Of a DNA stretch of 11,370 nucleotides, positions 1-6,254 are shown in pieces; position 1 is the first letter of the stretch; every line of letters begins with the position of its first letter. This stretch comes from Thermoprotei archaeon. GTDB taxonomy: Archaea > Thermoproteota > Thermoprotei_A > Sulfolobales > Desulfurococcaceae. The notes beneath the pieces are model-generated. The model saw only the letters and a program-made list of their open reading frames with translations. It did no database searches and was not told the DNA's origin. The stretch spans positions 1 through 11,370 of the forward strand of contig QMWW01000019.1 in NCBI GenBank assembly GCA_003661825.1, written 5' to 3'. The position numbers were made by a program, and so were the translations under genes.

Positions 1-1386
1 CCTCCACGTAAAAGGCTCTTCGAGCTAAATAATATGGCTGGAGGCTACGGCAAGTACGATGTTATCCTGAGGAAGATAGCTAACCTAGCCGTTGAATGGG
101 GCTATGGCTTCAACAAAGCCGTTAGGGTAGCTGTTAGAGATGTTAGGAACAAGGTTTTCAGGGATTTCTTGCTAAGGCTTGGAGAAATACTGAATATAGG
201 TGAAGACCCCGAGAGATTCCTCGATGTCGAGAGGAGGGCTTTCCTCACAGAGTACCATGCGCACTACGGTAGAGTAGTAGAGGCTACTAAGCTTTTGCTC
301 GGCGTGTACACATCTAGTGTTTCGAGCTCTATATTCTTGGTTATAACGTTTCTCATATTCTCTATATTCTTTACTGCTTCTCCCAACACCATAATAATAA
401 TATACTTCGGCATCATAGCCGTTCTAACCCTTCTCCTATATGTTATATATCGGGTTTTACCAAGAGATCGCTTAACCCATACCCTTCCCATCTACCCTCC
501 CGAAAGGAGAAGGTATAGATTACTACTGGTACTTGGTATAGTAGTGAGCCTAATTATAGGGGGATTCATATATGTAAACATTATGATCCCTAGCTTCGCG
601 ATGGCTTTAGGTGCTTTACCCCTGCTTATCCCTGGCTTCTATGCGAGGAGAGTAGAGAAAAAGATCCGCGAAATAGAGTCCTTCTTCCCAATATTCATCC
701 GGAGCTTTGGGTTAACCTATGCAACTGTACCACACGTACCTACTGCTCTAGCATCGGTACTGCGCAGCGATTACGGCCCTCTCACGCGCTACTTGCAGAG
801 GCTTTTAGCGCGTCTAAACGTTGGAGTTGACCCAAGGATATCGTGGCTGAGGTTTATTGGAGAGACTTGGAGCGAGACTATTAGGAGGAACGTTAACATC
901 CTATACGATGCTATAGATGCTGGAGGTAAGCTAGCCGAGGTAGGCACAGTGCTTAGCGAGACAACCTTCAGGATCCTCGATATAAGGAAGCAGAGGATAC
1001 AGATCAGTAAAGCATTTGAGTCAACAATCTACATAATACACTCTCTGTTCTCAGCTATTCTATCGTTCATACTTACGCTTATGAACATATTCTACATCCT
1101 CATAACAACTATTCAGGGAACAGTTGCTTATACTCCTACGGTACTCCCATTCCAACCTATACCTGTAGACTTAATTAACCTGACAACGCCTGTGTTCTTG
1201 ATAATGCTAGCTATACTCAACGCGTTCGCAATCAAAGTAGCACAGGGCGGTATGTACGAGACCGTATGGGTGCCTCTCTCAATACTGCTCTTCGTTAGCG
1301 GAGTCGTTATGCACGCAATGCATCTCGTGGCGCAGGCATTGTTCGCGAGTATACTAGAGATAGAGCGCTTGATAGAAATAACATAG
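1..1386 (+). CDS. FlaJ/TadC-like type II/IV secretion (archaeal pilus or archaellum) membrane platform protein, 5'-partial
   Basis: This is the inner-membrane platform of an archaeal type IV pilus or archaellum-type machine; the family works with a GspE-like ATPase to assemble pilins. The first ATG is at 34, but the frame is open from base 1 and the 11 residues before that Met (ending RLFELNN) look like family sequence, so I infer that the gene starts outside the window. Numbering from that Met, a first T2SSF-like domain covers about 10-112 (WGYGFNKAV, then LRLGEILNIGEDPERFL). A second covers about 212-355, including the conserved-looking DAIDAGGKLAEVG. Membrane helices are likely near 90-113, 117-139, 161-181, 184-204, 330-360, 384-404 and 411-433. 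The ATPase would be expected upstream. I cannot tell archaellum (ArlJ) from adhesion pilus (AapF/UpsF-like) type. An out-of-frame stop at 26-28 could instead end an upstream gene. Confidence 0.85.
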   Translation, partial: PPRKRLFELNNMAGGYGKYDVILRKIANLAVEWGYGFNKAVRVAVRDVRNKVFRDFLLRLGEILNIGEDPERFLDVERRAFLTEYHAHYGRVVEATKLLLGVYTSSVSSSIFLVITFLIFSIFFTASPNTIIIIYFGIIAVLTLLLYVIYRVLPRDRLTHTLPIYPPERRRYRLLLVLGIVVSLIIGGFIYVNIMIPSFAMALGALPLLIPGFYARRVEKKIREIESFFPIFIRSFGLTYATVPHVPTALASVLRSDYGPLTRYLQRLLARLNVGVDPRISWLRFIGETWSETIRRNVNILYDAIDAGGKLAEVGTVLSETTFRILDIRKQRIQISKAFESTIYIIHSLFSAILSFILTLMNIFYILITTIQGTVAYTPTVLPFQPIPVDLINLTTPVFLIMLAILNAFAIKVAQGGMYETVWVPLSILLFVSGVVMHAMHLVAQALFASILEIERLIEIT

Positions 1387-1470
1387 ATGCGAGCCACTAG
1401 TCGATATTGGGCATAGTAGTCTATGTTCCAGGGTGCCTCCTGATTTCGGCTAGAAGTCGCACGTCTCTTC

Positions 1471-1487
1471 AAGATAAATAAATAATG
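1471..1487 (+). promoter_or_regulatory. candidate TATA box for the surface protein gene
   Basis: An A/T-rich stretch (AAGATAAATAAATAATG) sits about 60-75 bases before the TTG start at 1545. With the usual archaeal distance of about 25 bases from TATA to start site, transcription would begin near 1505-1512, leaving a leader of 35-40 bases. This is a pattern judgement only. Confidence 0.35.
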
Positions 1488-1506
1488 TAGAACAATTACT
1501 AATCCT

Positions 1507-1543
1507 AGGCTCTAGCGTAGCTTAGATGATGCGAGGCTCTAGC
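1507..1543 (+). repeat. 10-bp direct repeat in the leader of the surface protein gene
   Basis: AGGCTCTAGC occurs at 1507-1516 and again at 1534-1543, ending one base before the TTG start at 1545. The copies start 27 bases apart. They lie just downstream of the predicted transcription start, where paired sites for a repressor or an RNA-level control could act. Chance cannot be excluded, because CTAG-containing words are common in this window. Confidence 0.4.
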
Positions 1544-1544
1544 C

Positions 1545-3497
1545 TTGGAGAAACACATTCTACTACTGCTGATACTAGTACTAGCAATACATAGCAATGC
1601 CTGCATAGCTGGCGGTATTCATTACTCGGTCATAGGTATGCAGAGCTATATGTGGAGGGAGATCACGTTTATCGTGGAACCCGGTTATGTTGTGTATGCT
1701 AAACTCATACTAGAAGCGCCCCCCGTATGGGATATGTCGTCTCCCATGTCTATGAGAGCCGAAGTATACGCTACGGAGTATCCAGCTAATACTTCAGGGG
1801 TATATGTTGTACTCTCTCTAGAAACATATACGGAGAACGGCACAGTCCTCGGTTTAGCGGAGCACTATCTCGGGTACCTTAACCAGAGCCGTCGTGCAAT
1901 CTCAGCTGTAATCGACGTATATCCGGGGGTAGGTCTAGCCGATTATGTTGATAGAGCTGGAGATATCTTGGTATACATAGAGCCTAAGATACGCTTAATT
2001 ACTATTAGAGGAAGCGATTGGTTCATCCACGAATCGTCTGCGGCAAGCCCGTTTCTAGTATATATCGAGAAATCTGTACACATAGATGCTATAGAGGTAT
2101 CGGAGAACGCTGTATTAGTAATGCAAGGTAGTCTTCTAGCTGAAGTCTCTCTATCCACGAAGCATACATGGGACGCTGATGCAGGTATACCGCCGGTTAG
2201 GCTAGAAGTCTACGCTATAGAAGCATCTCCTACCGGAGTAGACGTATTTGTAAACCTATACATTAGCAGCAATATGGTTTCATCAAACTATATTGGTACA
2301 TTGTACAAGAACTCGTATATTGAGAGGAACATAGTGGTACCAAGCGATATCGTTAGAAGAAGCTGTAGCCTAACTAGCCAGCTGCGCGTAAGAGTCGATC
2401 TTGTAGCCTACGCAGAGGATAGTAGCCTCTCTAAAACCATAGAGTTCAGCGTAAACTGTGTGGCTAGAGAGCCTCGGATTAAGCTCTATGTTAGAGAGAA
2501 GAATATAACGGTATACTCGGGGATGGCTGTGGAAGTACCGTATACCATAGTGAACCAGGCCCTGTCCGCAGTACTACTTAGAGCCGTTAAGGTAACTGGC
2601 TTAAACGAAACAGTGGTTCAGGAGCTTAACATAGCGGTTAGCCCTGGAGCCGAGTATGCGGGGAGTATTAGCTTAGAAATAGATAAACCGGGTACATACC
2701 AGTTGGTTCTGGAAGCTAAGGTGTTTATCCTAGACCAGTATAGGGAGCTAACACTAGCTGATACCTTTACCGTAAAGGTGGTGAACTCACTGATTATCTC
2801 TACGGATAAAACGAAGCTTAAACCCGGTGAAGAGTTCGAAGTGAGGATCAATACAGTTCTGGCCGGCGTATCAGCCTATATAGTCATTAAGAGAGAAGAC
2901 ACAGAGGGCTGGAACGTGTTAAGTAGAGTACCAGTCTCCTTCCCAGGAGTATCCGTAAAGCTTGTTGCACCAGAAGAGCCTGGAAGATACTTTCTAAAAG
3001 CCTACACGGATACGGGGATCGGGAGCAATATCATTGAGCTGGAGGTCTCTAAGCCGCAGATAAGCATCAAAGTTAGCCCTACAACCATAGAGGCCGATCC
3101 AGACTCTCCGTTCAGCATCAAAGTCGTCCTTAGCGGTGCCACTATAGACGAAGTGTTGCTCGAAGTACTACGGTATGAAGACCTTGTCGGGGCATGGGTT
3201 ATGGTGCCTGGCATTGTTGTAGAGAAAGCTGATGGCTCCGCTACCATCGAGTTAAGAGCTCCTAGTAAGCAGGATACGTATAGGTTTAAAGTAAGAGTTC
3301 TAAGCGGTGATGAAGTAGTGGCTGAGTCCCAGGAGATAAAGGTAGTAGTAGGAAATGCTACTCTAGCACAAAATGCTACTACCGGGATGGTCGAGGGCTT
3401 ACCAGCAGAGATAATCCCGGTACAGTATCTCTTTGTAATGATAGGGGTTATACCCGCTTTCTCTTTCCTGCTCTGGCGTAGATTTAGGGGGAGGTGA
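1545..3497 (+). CDS. secreted, C-terminally membrane-anchored Ig-like beta-sandwich surface protein
   Basis: This is a 650-residue extracellular protein of unknown function. A hydrophobic signal peptide covers about 1-23 (HILLLLILVLAI). The N-terminal half (about 25-305) is beta-rich and has only two cysteines after the signal peptide, C274 and C305, which could form a disulfide. Three Ig/CARDB-like beta-sandwiches follow at about 310-413, 414-502 and 503-601, each with a PG turn or similar (KPGTYQLVLEA, EPGRYFLKAY, KQDTYRFKV). A membrane helix at about 623-644 is followed by the basic tail RRFRGR, so almost the whole protein should face outside. Several N-x-S/T sequons suit glycosylation. 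The start is TTG: an in-frame stop lies at 1527-1529 and no other start fits before the signal peptide. It lies 158 bp after the secretion platform gene and may be its substrate or a co-expressed surface component, which is inference. No enzyme motif was seen. Confidence 0.85.
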   Translation: MEKHILLLLILVLAIHSNACIAGGIHYSVIGMQSYMWREITFIVEPGYVVYAKLILEAPPVWDMSSPMSMRAEVYATEYPANTSGVYVVLSLETYTENGTVLGLAEHYLGYLNQSRRAISAVIDVYPGVGLADYVDRAGDILVYIEPKIRLITIRGSDWFIHESSAASPFLVYIEKSVHIDAIEVSENAVLVMQGSLLAEVSLSTKHTWDADAGIPPVRLEVYAIEASPTGVDVFVNLYISSNMVSSNYIGTLYKNSYIERNIVVPSDIVRRSCSLTSQLRVRVDLVAYAEDSSLSKTIEFSVNCVAREPRIKLYVREKNITVYSGMAVEVPYTIVNQALSAVLLRAVKVTGLNETVVQELNIAVSPGAEYAGSISLEIDKPGTYQLVLEAKVFILDQYRELTLADTFTVKVVNSLIISTDKTKLKPGEEFEVRINTVLAGVSAYIVIKREDTEGWNVLSRVPVSFPGVSVKLVAPEEPGRYFLKAYTDTGIGSNIIELEVSKPQISIKVSPTTIEADPDSPFSIKVVLSGATIDEVLLEVLRYEDLVGAWVMVPGIVVEKADGSATIELRAPSKQDTYRFKVRVLSGDEVVAESQEIKVVVGNATLAQNATTGMVEGLPAEIIPVQYLFVMIGVIPAFSFLLWRRFRGR

Positions 3498-3685
3498 TGG
3501 AGGTCTCTAAGAGTAGCATGAATGGATACTTAGGGCTTGATTACGGCGAGTTTTGCTAGCCGCGCCTCATAGTGTATGTATTAATCTCATTAATCTCCAT
3601 GCCGTATTCTTACGAGATATTCGTCGACTAACCGTCTAATGCATTCTCTTAGCTATAGGGAAAAGATAGATTAGTATTTCTTACC

Positions 3686-3697
3686 AAGTATAGATAT
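3686..3697 (+). promoter_or_regulatory. candidate TATA box for the first membrane winged-helix gene
   Basis: AAGTATAGATAT lies about 30 bases before the ATG at 3726. The implied transcription start near 3718 gives an almost leaderless mRNA and would exclude the GTG at 3711 as the start. The match is weak. Confidence 0.25.
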
Positions 3698-3725
3698 GTA
3701 GGCATGCATAGTGTTAGGGAGAGAA

Positions 3726-4169
3726 ATGATCACATCACTAGAGATAACAGTACTATTTCTAACATTGGCGCTCTCTACACTCATGGTTCTACTTATTATG
3801 TCATTTGTTGGTGGTCGTGCTAAGTCTAGATACGAACTAGGTGGCGGAGTAAAGCTAGCTACAGATACCGGGTCTTGGCTACGCGATATAGATAAGGAGA
3901 CTAGAGAGCTACTGAAGGACTGGGACGTTAAGCTACTGAGTAGGCTATCTAAGTCAGGCGAGTACACGCTCGATGAGATAATAGCCTATCTCCAGGAGAG
4001 CTCGCCTACCATAAGCGAGAGATTAAACCGGTTAGAAGCTAAGGGATTCATAATGAAGACGAAGACAGGGTCTATTATTATAACCGAGAAGGGGAGACGC
4101 TACATAGACAGTATTAGGGAGAGGCTGTGGTATAGGAGGAGGGAGAAAGAGCTCTTCGAGAAAAAGTAG
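3726..4169 (+). CDS. membrane-anchored winged-helix transcription regulator (N-terminal helix)
   Basis: This small protein (147 residues from ATG 3726; 152 if the GTG at 3711 is used) has one membrane helix at about residues 5-28 and a C-terminal cytoplasmic domain. Basic residues right after the helix (RAKSR) place the C-terminus inside. After a linker of about 40 residues comes a winged helix at about 68-133. Its parts are LLSRLSKSGEYTLDEII, a recognition-helix region SPTISERLNRLEAKGFI, a wing with a short beta hairpin (KTKTGSIIIT) and ITEKGRRYID, which ends as ArsR/MarR-like domains do. The tail is very basic. ATG 3726 is preferred because GGGAG lies 4-8 bases upstream. The protein probably holds DNA at the membrane, or responds to envelope signals. 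Its neighbour has the opposite layout, so the two may act together. Target and signal are unknown. Confidence 0.75.
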   Translation: MITSLEITVLFLTLALSTLMVLLIMSFVGGRAKSRYELGGGVKLATDTGSWLRDIDKETRELLKDWDVKLLSRLSKSGEYTLDEIIAYLQESSPTISERLNRLEAKGFIMKTKTGSIIITEKGRRYIDSIRERLWYRRREKELFEKK

Positions 4170-4198
4170 TAATTACTACTGCTAGTCTACGGCTAGAC
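4165..4198. repeat. 16-bp perfect palindrome followed by a small hairpin
   Basis: AGTAGTAATTACTACT at 4165-4180 is a perfect palindrome that includes the stop codon of the preceding gene. A second inverted repeat follows: GTCTA (4185-4189), loop CGGC, TAGAC (4194-4198). No oligo-T follows, so a simple terminator is not obvious. A dimeric winged-helix regulator could bind the palindrome. Confidence 0.45.
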
Positions 4199-4251
4199 GT
4201 GACTACTTCATGATGCAGTGATTTCGACGATAGGTAGACAGAGAAGTTAGC

Positions 4252-4258
4252 CTTATAT
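4252..4258 (+). promoter_or_regulatory. candidate upstream TATA box for the tandem winged-helix gene
   Basis: CTTATAT is a good archaeal TATA-like word. Transcription would start near 4281, which is downstream of the far-upstream ATG at 4271 and so argues against that codon as the translation start. Confidence 0.35.
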
Positions 4259-4356
4259 GCTCTGGCACCTATGTTTGTATATGGATACTCATTTCATAGG
4301 GTTTACCAGCCTTTAGAGCTCCGCCAATTAGTCGATAGCTCCCCTCCGGAAAGAAG

Positions 4357-4365
4357 CATAAAAAC
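4357..4365 (+). promoter_or_regulatory. candidate proximal TATA box and Shine-Dalgarno deciding the start at 4388
   Basis: CATAAAAAC is centred about 26 bases before ATG 4388 and would give a leaderless transcript starting almost at that codon. GGGGTGG at 4374-4380 is a possible ribosome-binding site for the same ATG. Either reading supports 4388 over 4271 or 4367. Confidence 0.35.
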
Positions 4366-4387
4366 GATGTACCGGGGTGGGAGCGTG

Positions 4388-5257
4388 ATGTCTAATGACC
4401 TGCGCTTAAAGATTGAGAAGATAAGAGAGTTTGATAGTCTAATAGACTTTTCTAGGTCGCATATTCAGCTTGACATCGTTATGTATCTCGCTTCAACCAA
4501 CACCCCTATGAGTGCATCGGAGATAGCTAAGGCTCTAAACCAGAGGAAGAAACCAGTACTCGATGCTCTTAGGAAGCTAGAGCTCAAGGGTTTGATCAGG
4601 AAGGTAGAGAACAACCTATACGAGCTAACGGAGCTTGGGAGAAATGCTATCGACGACCTCATGGCTATCCTAGGGGTTAGCGAAGCTAAACACGTACTTA
4701 GGAACAGCTATGGAAAGGTAAAGGCTAGAGATATGATTAGGATAGTTATACCCATAAACTATCTTCACGACGTCCTCGTAGCGCTTGGTACTAGTAGGAA
4801 CCATGAGCTACCGCTCAGCGAGCTAGCTAGTGCTACAGGGATATCTGGTCAGAGGCTAATGATGTACTTAGAGCCATATGCTGATAGGAAGAGCGATGTT
4901 AGGCTCTTCAGGAAGATAAGGAAGGAGTCTTTGCTAACCAAGCTCAAAAACAAGCTGTTTGGAACGAAACACACCGACATATACTATAGGCTAACCAATC
5001 TAGGAATGGAGACTTTCTACAGATTAACAGCGTACTCGAGAGTAAAGAACAGCAAGATACTTAGGCTCCTCACGAAGATCTTTGGTAACTACCACGCTAA
5101 GCTTATCTTGAGGAAGATCGGCATAATCAACACACTAGCTTCTCTCGCAATAATAGCTATTTCTTTCGCATCTCTAAGCATAGGCTTATACCTAGCATAC
5201 ATATGGATCTCGGTAAGTCTGCTATTCAGCATAGTGTTCCTTATAAGCTACCGGTAA
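4388..5257 (+). CDS. tandem winged-helix regulator with C-terminal two-helix membrane anchor (ArnR-like layout)
   Basis: This putative transcription regulator has 289 residues from ATG 4388. The frame is open back to an ATG at 4271, but the extra 39 residues are not winged-helix-like. A first winged helix covers about 25-93: SASEIAKALN, then KKPVLDALRKLELKGLIRKV, a wing NNLYELT and ELGRNAIDDL. A second domain at about 119-217 reads as another winged helix: LPLSELASATGISGQRLMMYL, then YYRLTNLGMETFYRL. A basic stretch follows, then two hydrophobic helices at about 246-267 and 269-288 that end the protein. A DNA-binding N-terminus with a C-terminal two-helix anchor is the layout of the ArnR/ArnR1 archaellum activators of Sulfolobales, although those have a single winged helix. 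The position about 3 kb from a FlaJ-like gene fits control of surface appendages, but that is inference. It may share signals or targets with the membrane winged-helix protein just upstream. Confidence 0.78.
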   Translation: MSNDLRLKIEKIREFDSLIDFSRSHIQLDIVMYLASTNTPMSASEIAKALNQRKKPVLDALRKLELKGLIRKVENNLYELTELGRNAIDDLMAILGVSEAKHVLRNSYGKVKARDMIRIVIPINYLHDVLVALGTSRNHELPLSELASATGISGQRLMMYLEPYADRKSDVRLFRKIRKESLLTKLKNKLFGTKHTDIYYRLTNLGMETFYRLTAYSRVKNSKILRLLTKIFGNYHAKLILRKIGIINTLASLAIIAISFASLSIGLYLAYIWISVSLLFSIVFLISYR

Positions 5258-5269
5258 GCTGTAGAAATA

Positions 5270-5286
5270 GACAGAGCTTCTCTGTC
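5270..5286 (+). terminator. hairpin with short T-rich tail after the tandem winged-helix gene
   Basis: GACAGAG (5270-5276), loop CTT, CTCTGTC (5280-5286) is a perfect 7-bp stem that begins 13 bases after the stop codon and is followed by ATCTTTTC. It resembles an intrinsic terminator, although archaeal termination usually depends mainly on the T tract. Confidence 0.45.
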
Positions 5287-5336
5287 ATCTTTTCATTCGA
5301 CTACTCAGAGATAATCTCAGTAAAAGTTAAAAGTTC

Positions 5337-5350
5337 TTTTTTTTTTTTTT
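5337..5350 (+). terminator. 14-T tract, probable transcription terminator
   Basis: Fourteen uninterrupted T residues lie 80-93 bases after the tandem winged-helix gene and before the next gene pair. Oligo-T in the non-template strand is the standard termination signal in archaea. The tract follows a tandem AAAAGTT AAAAGTT (5322-5335), whose GTTAAAAG could itself be a TATA box for the following gene. The homopolymer could also vary in length. Confidence 0.6.
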
Positions 5351-5381
5351 AAGGAGTTGGAGGTAACGCATTCATTGTAGA

Positions 5382-5405
5382 TGTATACAATTGTAACAAT
5401 TATAG
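5382..5405 (+). promoter_or_regulatory. nested palindromes (candidate operator) over the promoter of the small paralogue pair
   Basis: Three perfect palindromes overlap: TGTATACA (5382-5389), ACAATTGT (5387-5394) and AATTGTAACAATT (5389-5401). The last runs into AATTATAG (5398-5405), a TATA-like box with a predicted transcription start near 5428, just before ATG 5437. Symmetric sites over a core promoter suggest binding by a dimeric regulator; the winged-helix proteins encoded immediately upstream are candidates. Confidence 0.4.
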
Positions 5406-5436
5406 TAGACTAGGAGATCCGAGAGAGGCGGGTAAG

Positions 5437-5796
5437 ATGACTCTGAACATGGCTCTTTCATTACTAGTTGATAACGACCTGGTAGAAGAGGTAGTTGTTC
5501 TAAGGAGAAATGGAGAGATTTTCTGCTATCCCTGCGGCTTAGAGCCTAGCACTATCGAAAAGTATAACCAATTGCTTGAAAGCGCCCGCGCTATTTTTGA
5601 GCACAAGGAGAGAGAAGTCTATATGTCCTTCCACGACATGTCCACGGGCGATATAGTAGTTGCATTTAAGCTTCCAAGCAACGACAACATGTTTGTTAAA
5701 GTACGGTATATGGAGCTAGCTAGCTTGGTGAGAAGCCATATCTTAGACATAATTGAGAGGTTGAGAGAAATGACTATAGCGCAAAGGAACCAGTAG
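5437..5796 (+). CDS. small Roadblock/LC7-like protein, first of a paralogous pair
   Basis: This 119-residue soluble protein has no signal peptide or membrane helix. The predicted element order is helix (about 1-14), strands at LVEEVVVLRR and EIFCYP, helix (about 40-56), strands at EVYMSFHDM, DIVVAFKLP and MFVKVRY, and a final helix ASLVRSHILDIIERL. This alpha-beta-beta-alpha-beta-beta-beta-alpha order is that of Roadblock/LC7 (MglB-like) proteins, which dimerise and often regulate small GTPases; no GTPase is encoded here. The next gene shares the pattern and residues such as LVE, FYP/FCYP, TG and AFK. The ATG at 5437 has GAGGCGGGT just upstream. The frame is open back to 5353, and an ATT codon at 5374 lies 9 bases after GGAGGT (5359-5364), so a rare ATT start adding 21 residues is possible. 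The FCYPC cysteine pair is not kept in the paralogue. The fold is inferred; the function is unknown. Confidence 0.65.
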   Translation: MTLNMALSLLVDNDLVEEVVVLRRNGEIFCYPCGLEPSTIEKYNQLLESARAIFEHKEREVYMSFHDMSTGDIVVAFKLPSNDNMFVKVRYMELASLVRSHILDIIERLREMTIAQRNQ

Positions 5797-5798
5797 AC

Positions 5799-5808
5799 CT
5801 TTTTAATC
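5799..5808 (+). promoter_or_regulatory. candidate TATA box (or short terminator) between the two paralogues
   Basis: CTTTTTAATC is centred about 30 bases before the ATG at 5835 and predicts a transcription start near 5830, giving an almost leaderless mRNA. Its five T residues lie 4-8 bases after the stop of the preceding gene, so it could instead help end that transcript. The two genes may be independent or read through. Confidence 0.35.
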
Positions 5809-5834
5809 TTCAAATCTAGGTAGGGGGAATTAAA

Positions 5835-6224
5835 ATGATTTTCGATGAGAAATTCGCTGAAGTAGTTAGTTTTATTTCGGAGCTATTAAGTGGTGGGTTA
5901 GTCGAGTGTGTTGCAAGAATTGGGCGGACAACCTCTTTTTATCCTAGTAAAGAGTGTATAGACAGGTTTGTCCCACTGGATCAATTGGTAAGTTTAGTGG
6001 ATAGACTGAGCGGTGAACACGTAGTTATAAGGATAATGAATGAAACTGGTGAGTACGCGGTTATAGCCTTTAAGCATCATGGAGAAGTATTTGTAATAGT
6101 ACCTAGGAAAAACATGGATCGAGAAGTAATAAGCTTGATACGCTCGTTCTTCTACAAAAGGCAAAGCCGTAGAGAGCAGAGGAACTATATTAACCCTAAG
6201 ATTAGAACTGCTAGTAAATGTTAG
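5835..6224 (+). CDS. small Roadblock/LC7-like protein, second of a paralogous pair
   Basis: This 129-residue soluble protein starts 38 bp after its paralogue. The layout is helix (about 5-21, KFAEVVSFISELLSG), strands LVECVARIG and SFYP, helix at about 47-59 (LDQLVSLVDRLSG), strands HVVIRIMNETG, YAVIAFKHHG and VFVIVPRK, helix REVISLIRSFFYK, then a basic tail of about 20 residues rich in R, Q and N. The order again matches the Roadblock/LC7 fold. It aligns without large gaps to the upstream protein, so the pair looks like an old duplication and could form a heterodimer. GGGGGA at 5823-5828 lies 6 bases before the ATG and is a possible ribosome-binding site; a TATA-like box at 5799-5808 allows independent transcription. 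Codon use is a little richer in A and T than in neighbouring genes. Function is not recognised; a profilin-like fold is an alternative. Confidence 0.65.
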   Translation: MIFDEKFAEVVSFISELLSGGLVECVARIGRTTSFYPSKECIDRFVPLDQLVSLVDRLSGEHVVIRIMNETGEYAVIAFKHHGEVFVIVPRKNMDREVISLIRSFFYKRQSRREQRNYINPKIRTASKC

Positions 6225-6254
6225 GAGTTTAGTGGAAAACCCTACTGCTAGTAA
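6207..6254 (+). repeat. 11-bp direct repeat flanking the stop codon of the second paralogue
   Basis: ACTGCTAGTAA occurs at 6207-6217 and 6244-6254. The shorter word ACTGCTAGT also occurs at 4178-4186, after the first winged-helix gene. This may be a short intergenic motif or chance. Confidence 0.35.

Noticed and set aside
1128..1472. A 114-residue frame on the minus strand opposite the end of the secretion platform gene.
   Set aside because: It lies opposite a clear coding region, has no recognisable domain and no promoter or ribosome-binding site; it is a shadow frame.
1545..1620. Possible lipoprotein signal (Cys at residue 20 of the surface protein).
   Set aside because: The residues before the Cys (HSNA) do not form a lipobox, and the protein already has a C-terminal membrane anchor.
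3497..3559. A 20-codon frame starting at an ATG that overlaps the stop of the surface protein gene (TGATG), close to GGAGGTG and ending LGLDYGEFC.
   Set aside because: It is very short, the ribosome-binding motif is directly against the ATG, and the similarity to the start of RNase H-like or sugar-kinase-like folds (GLDYG) is too brief to trust.
4271..4387. An N-terminal extension of 39 residues for the tandem winged-helix protein starting at ATG 4271.
   Set aside because: A strong TATA-like box at 4252-4258 would start the transcript after that ATG, and better signals precede ATG 4388; the extension does not look like part of the domain.
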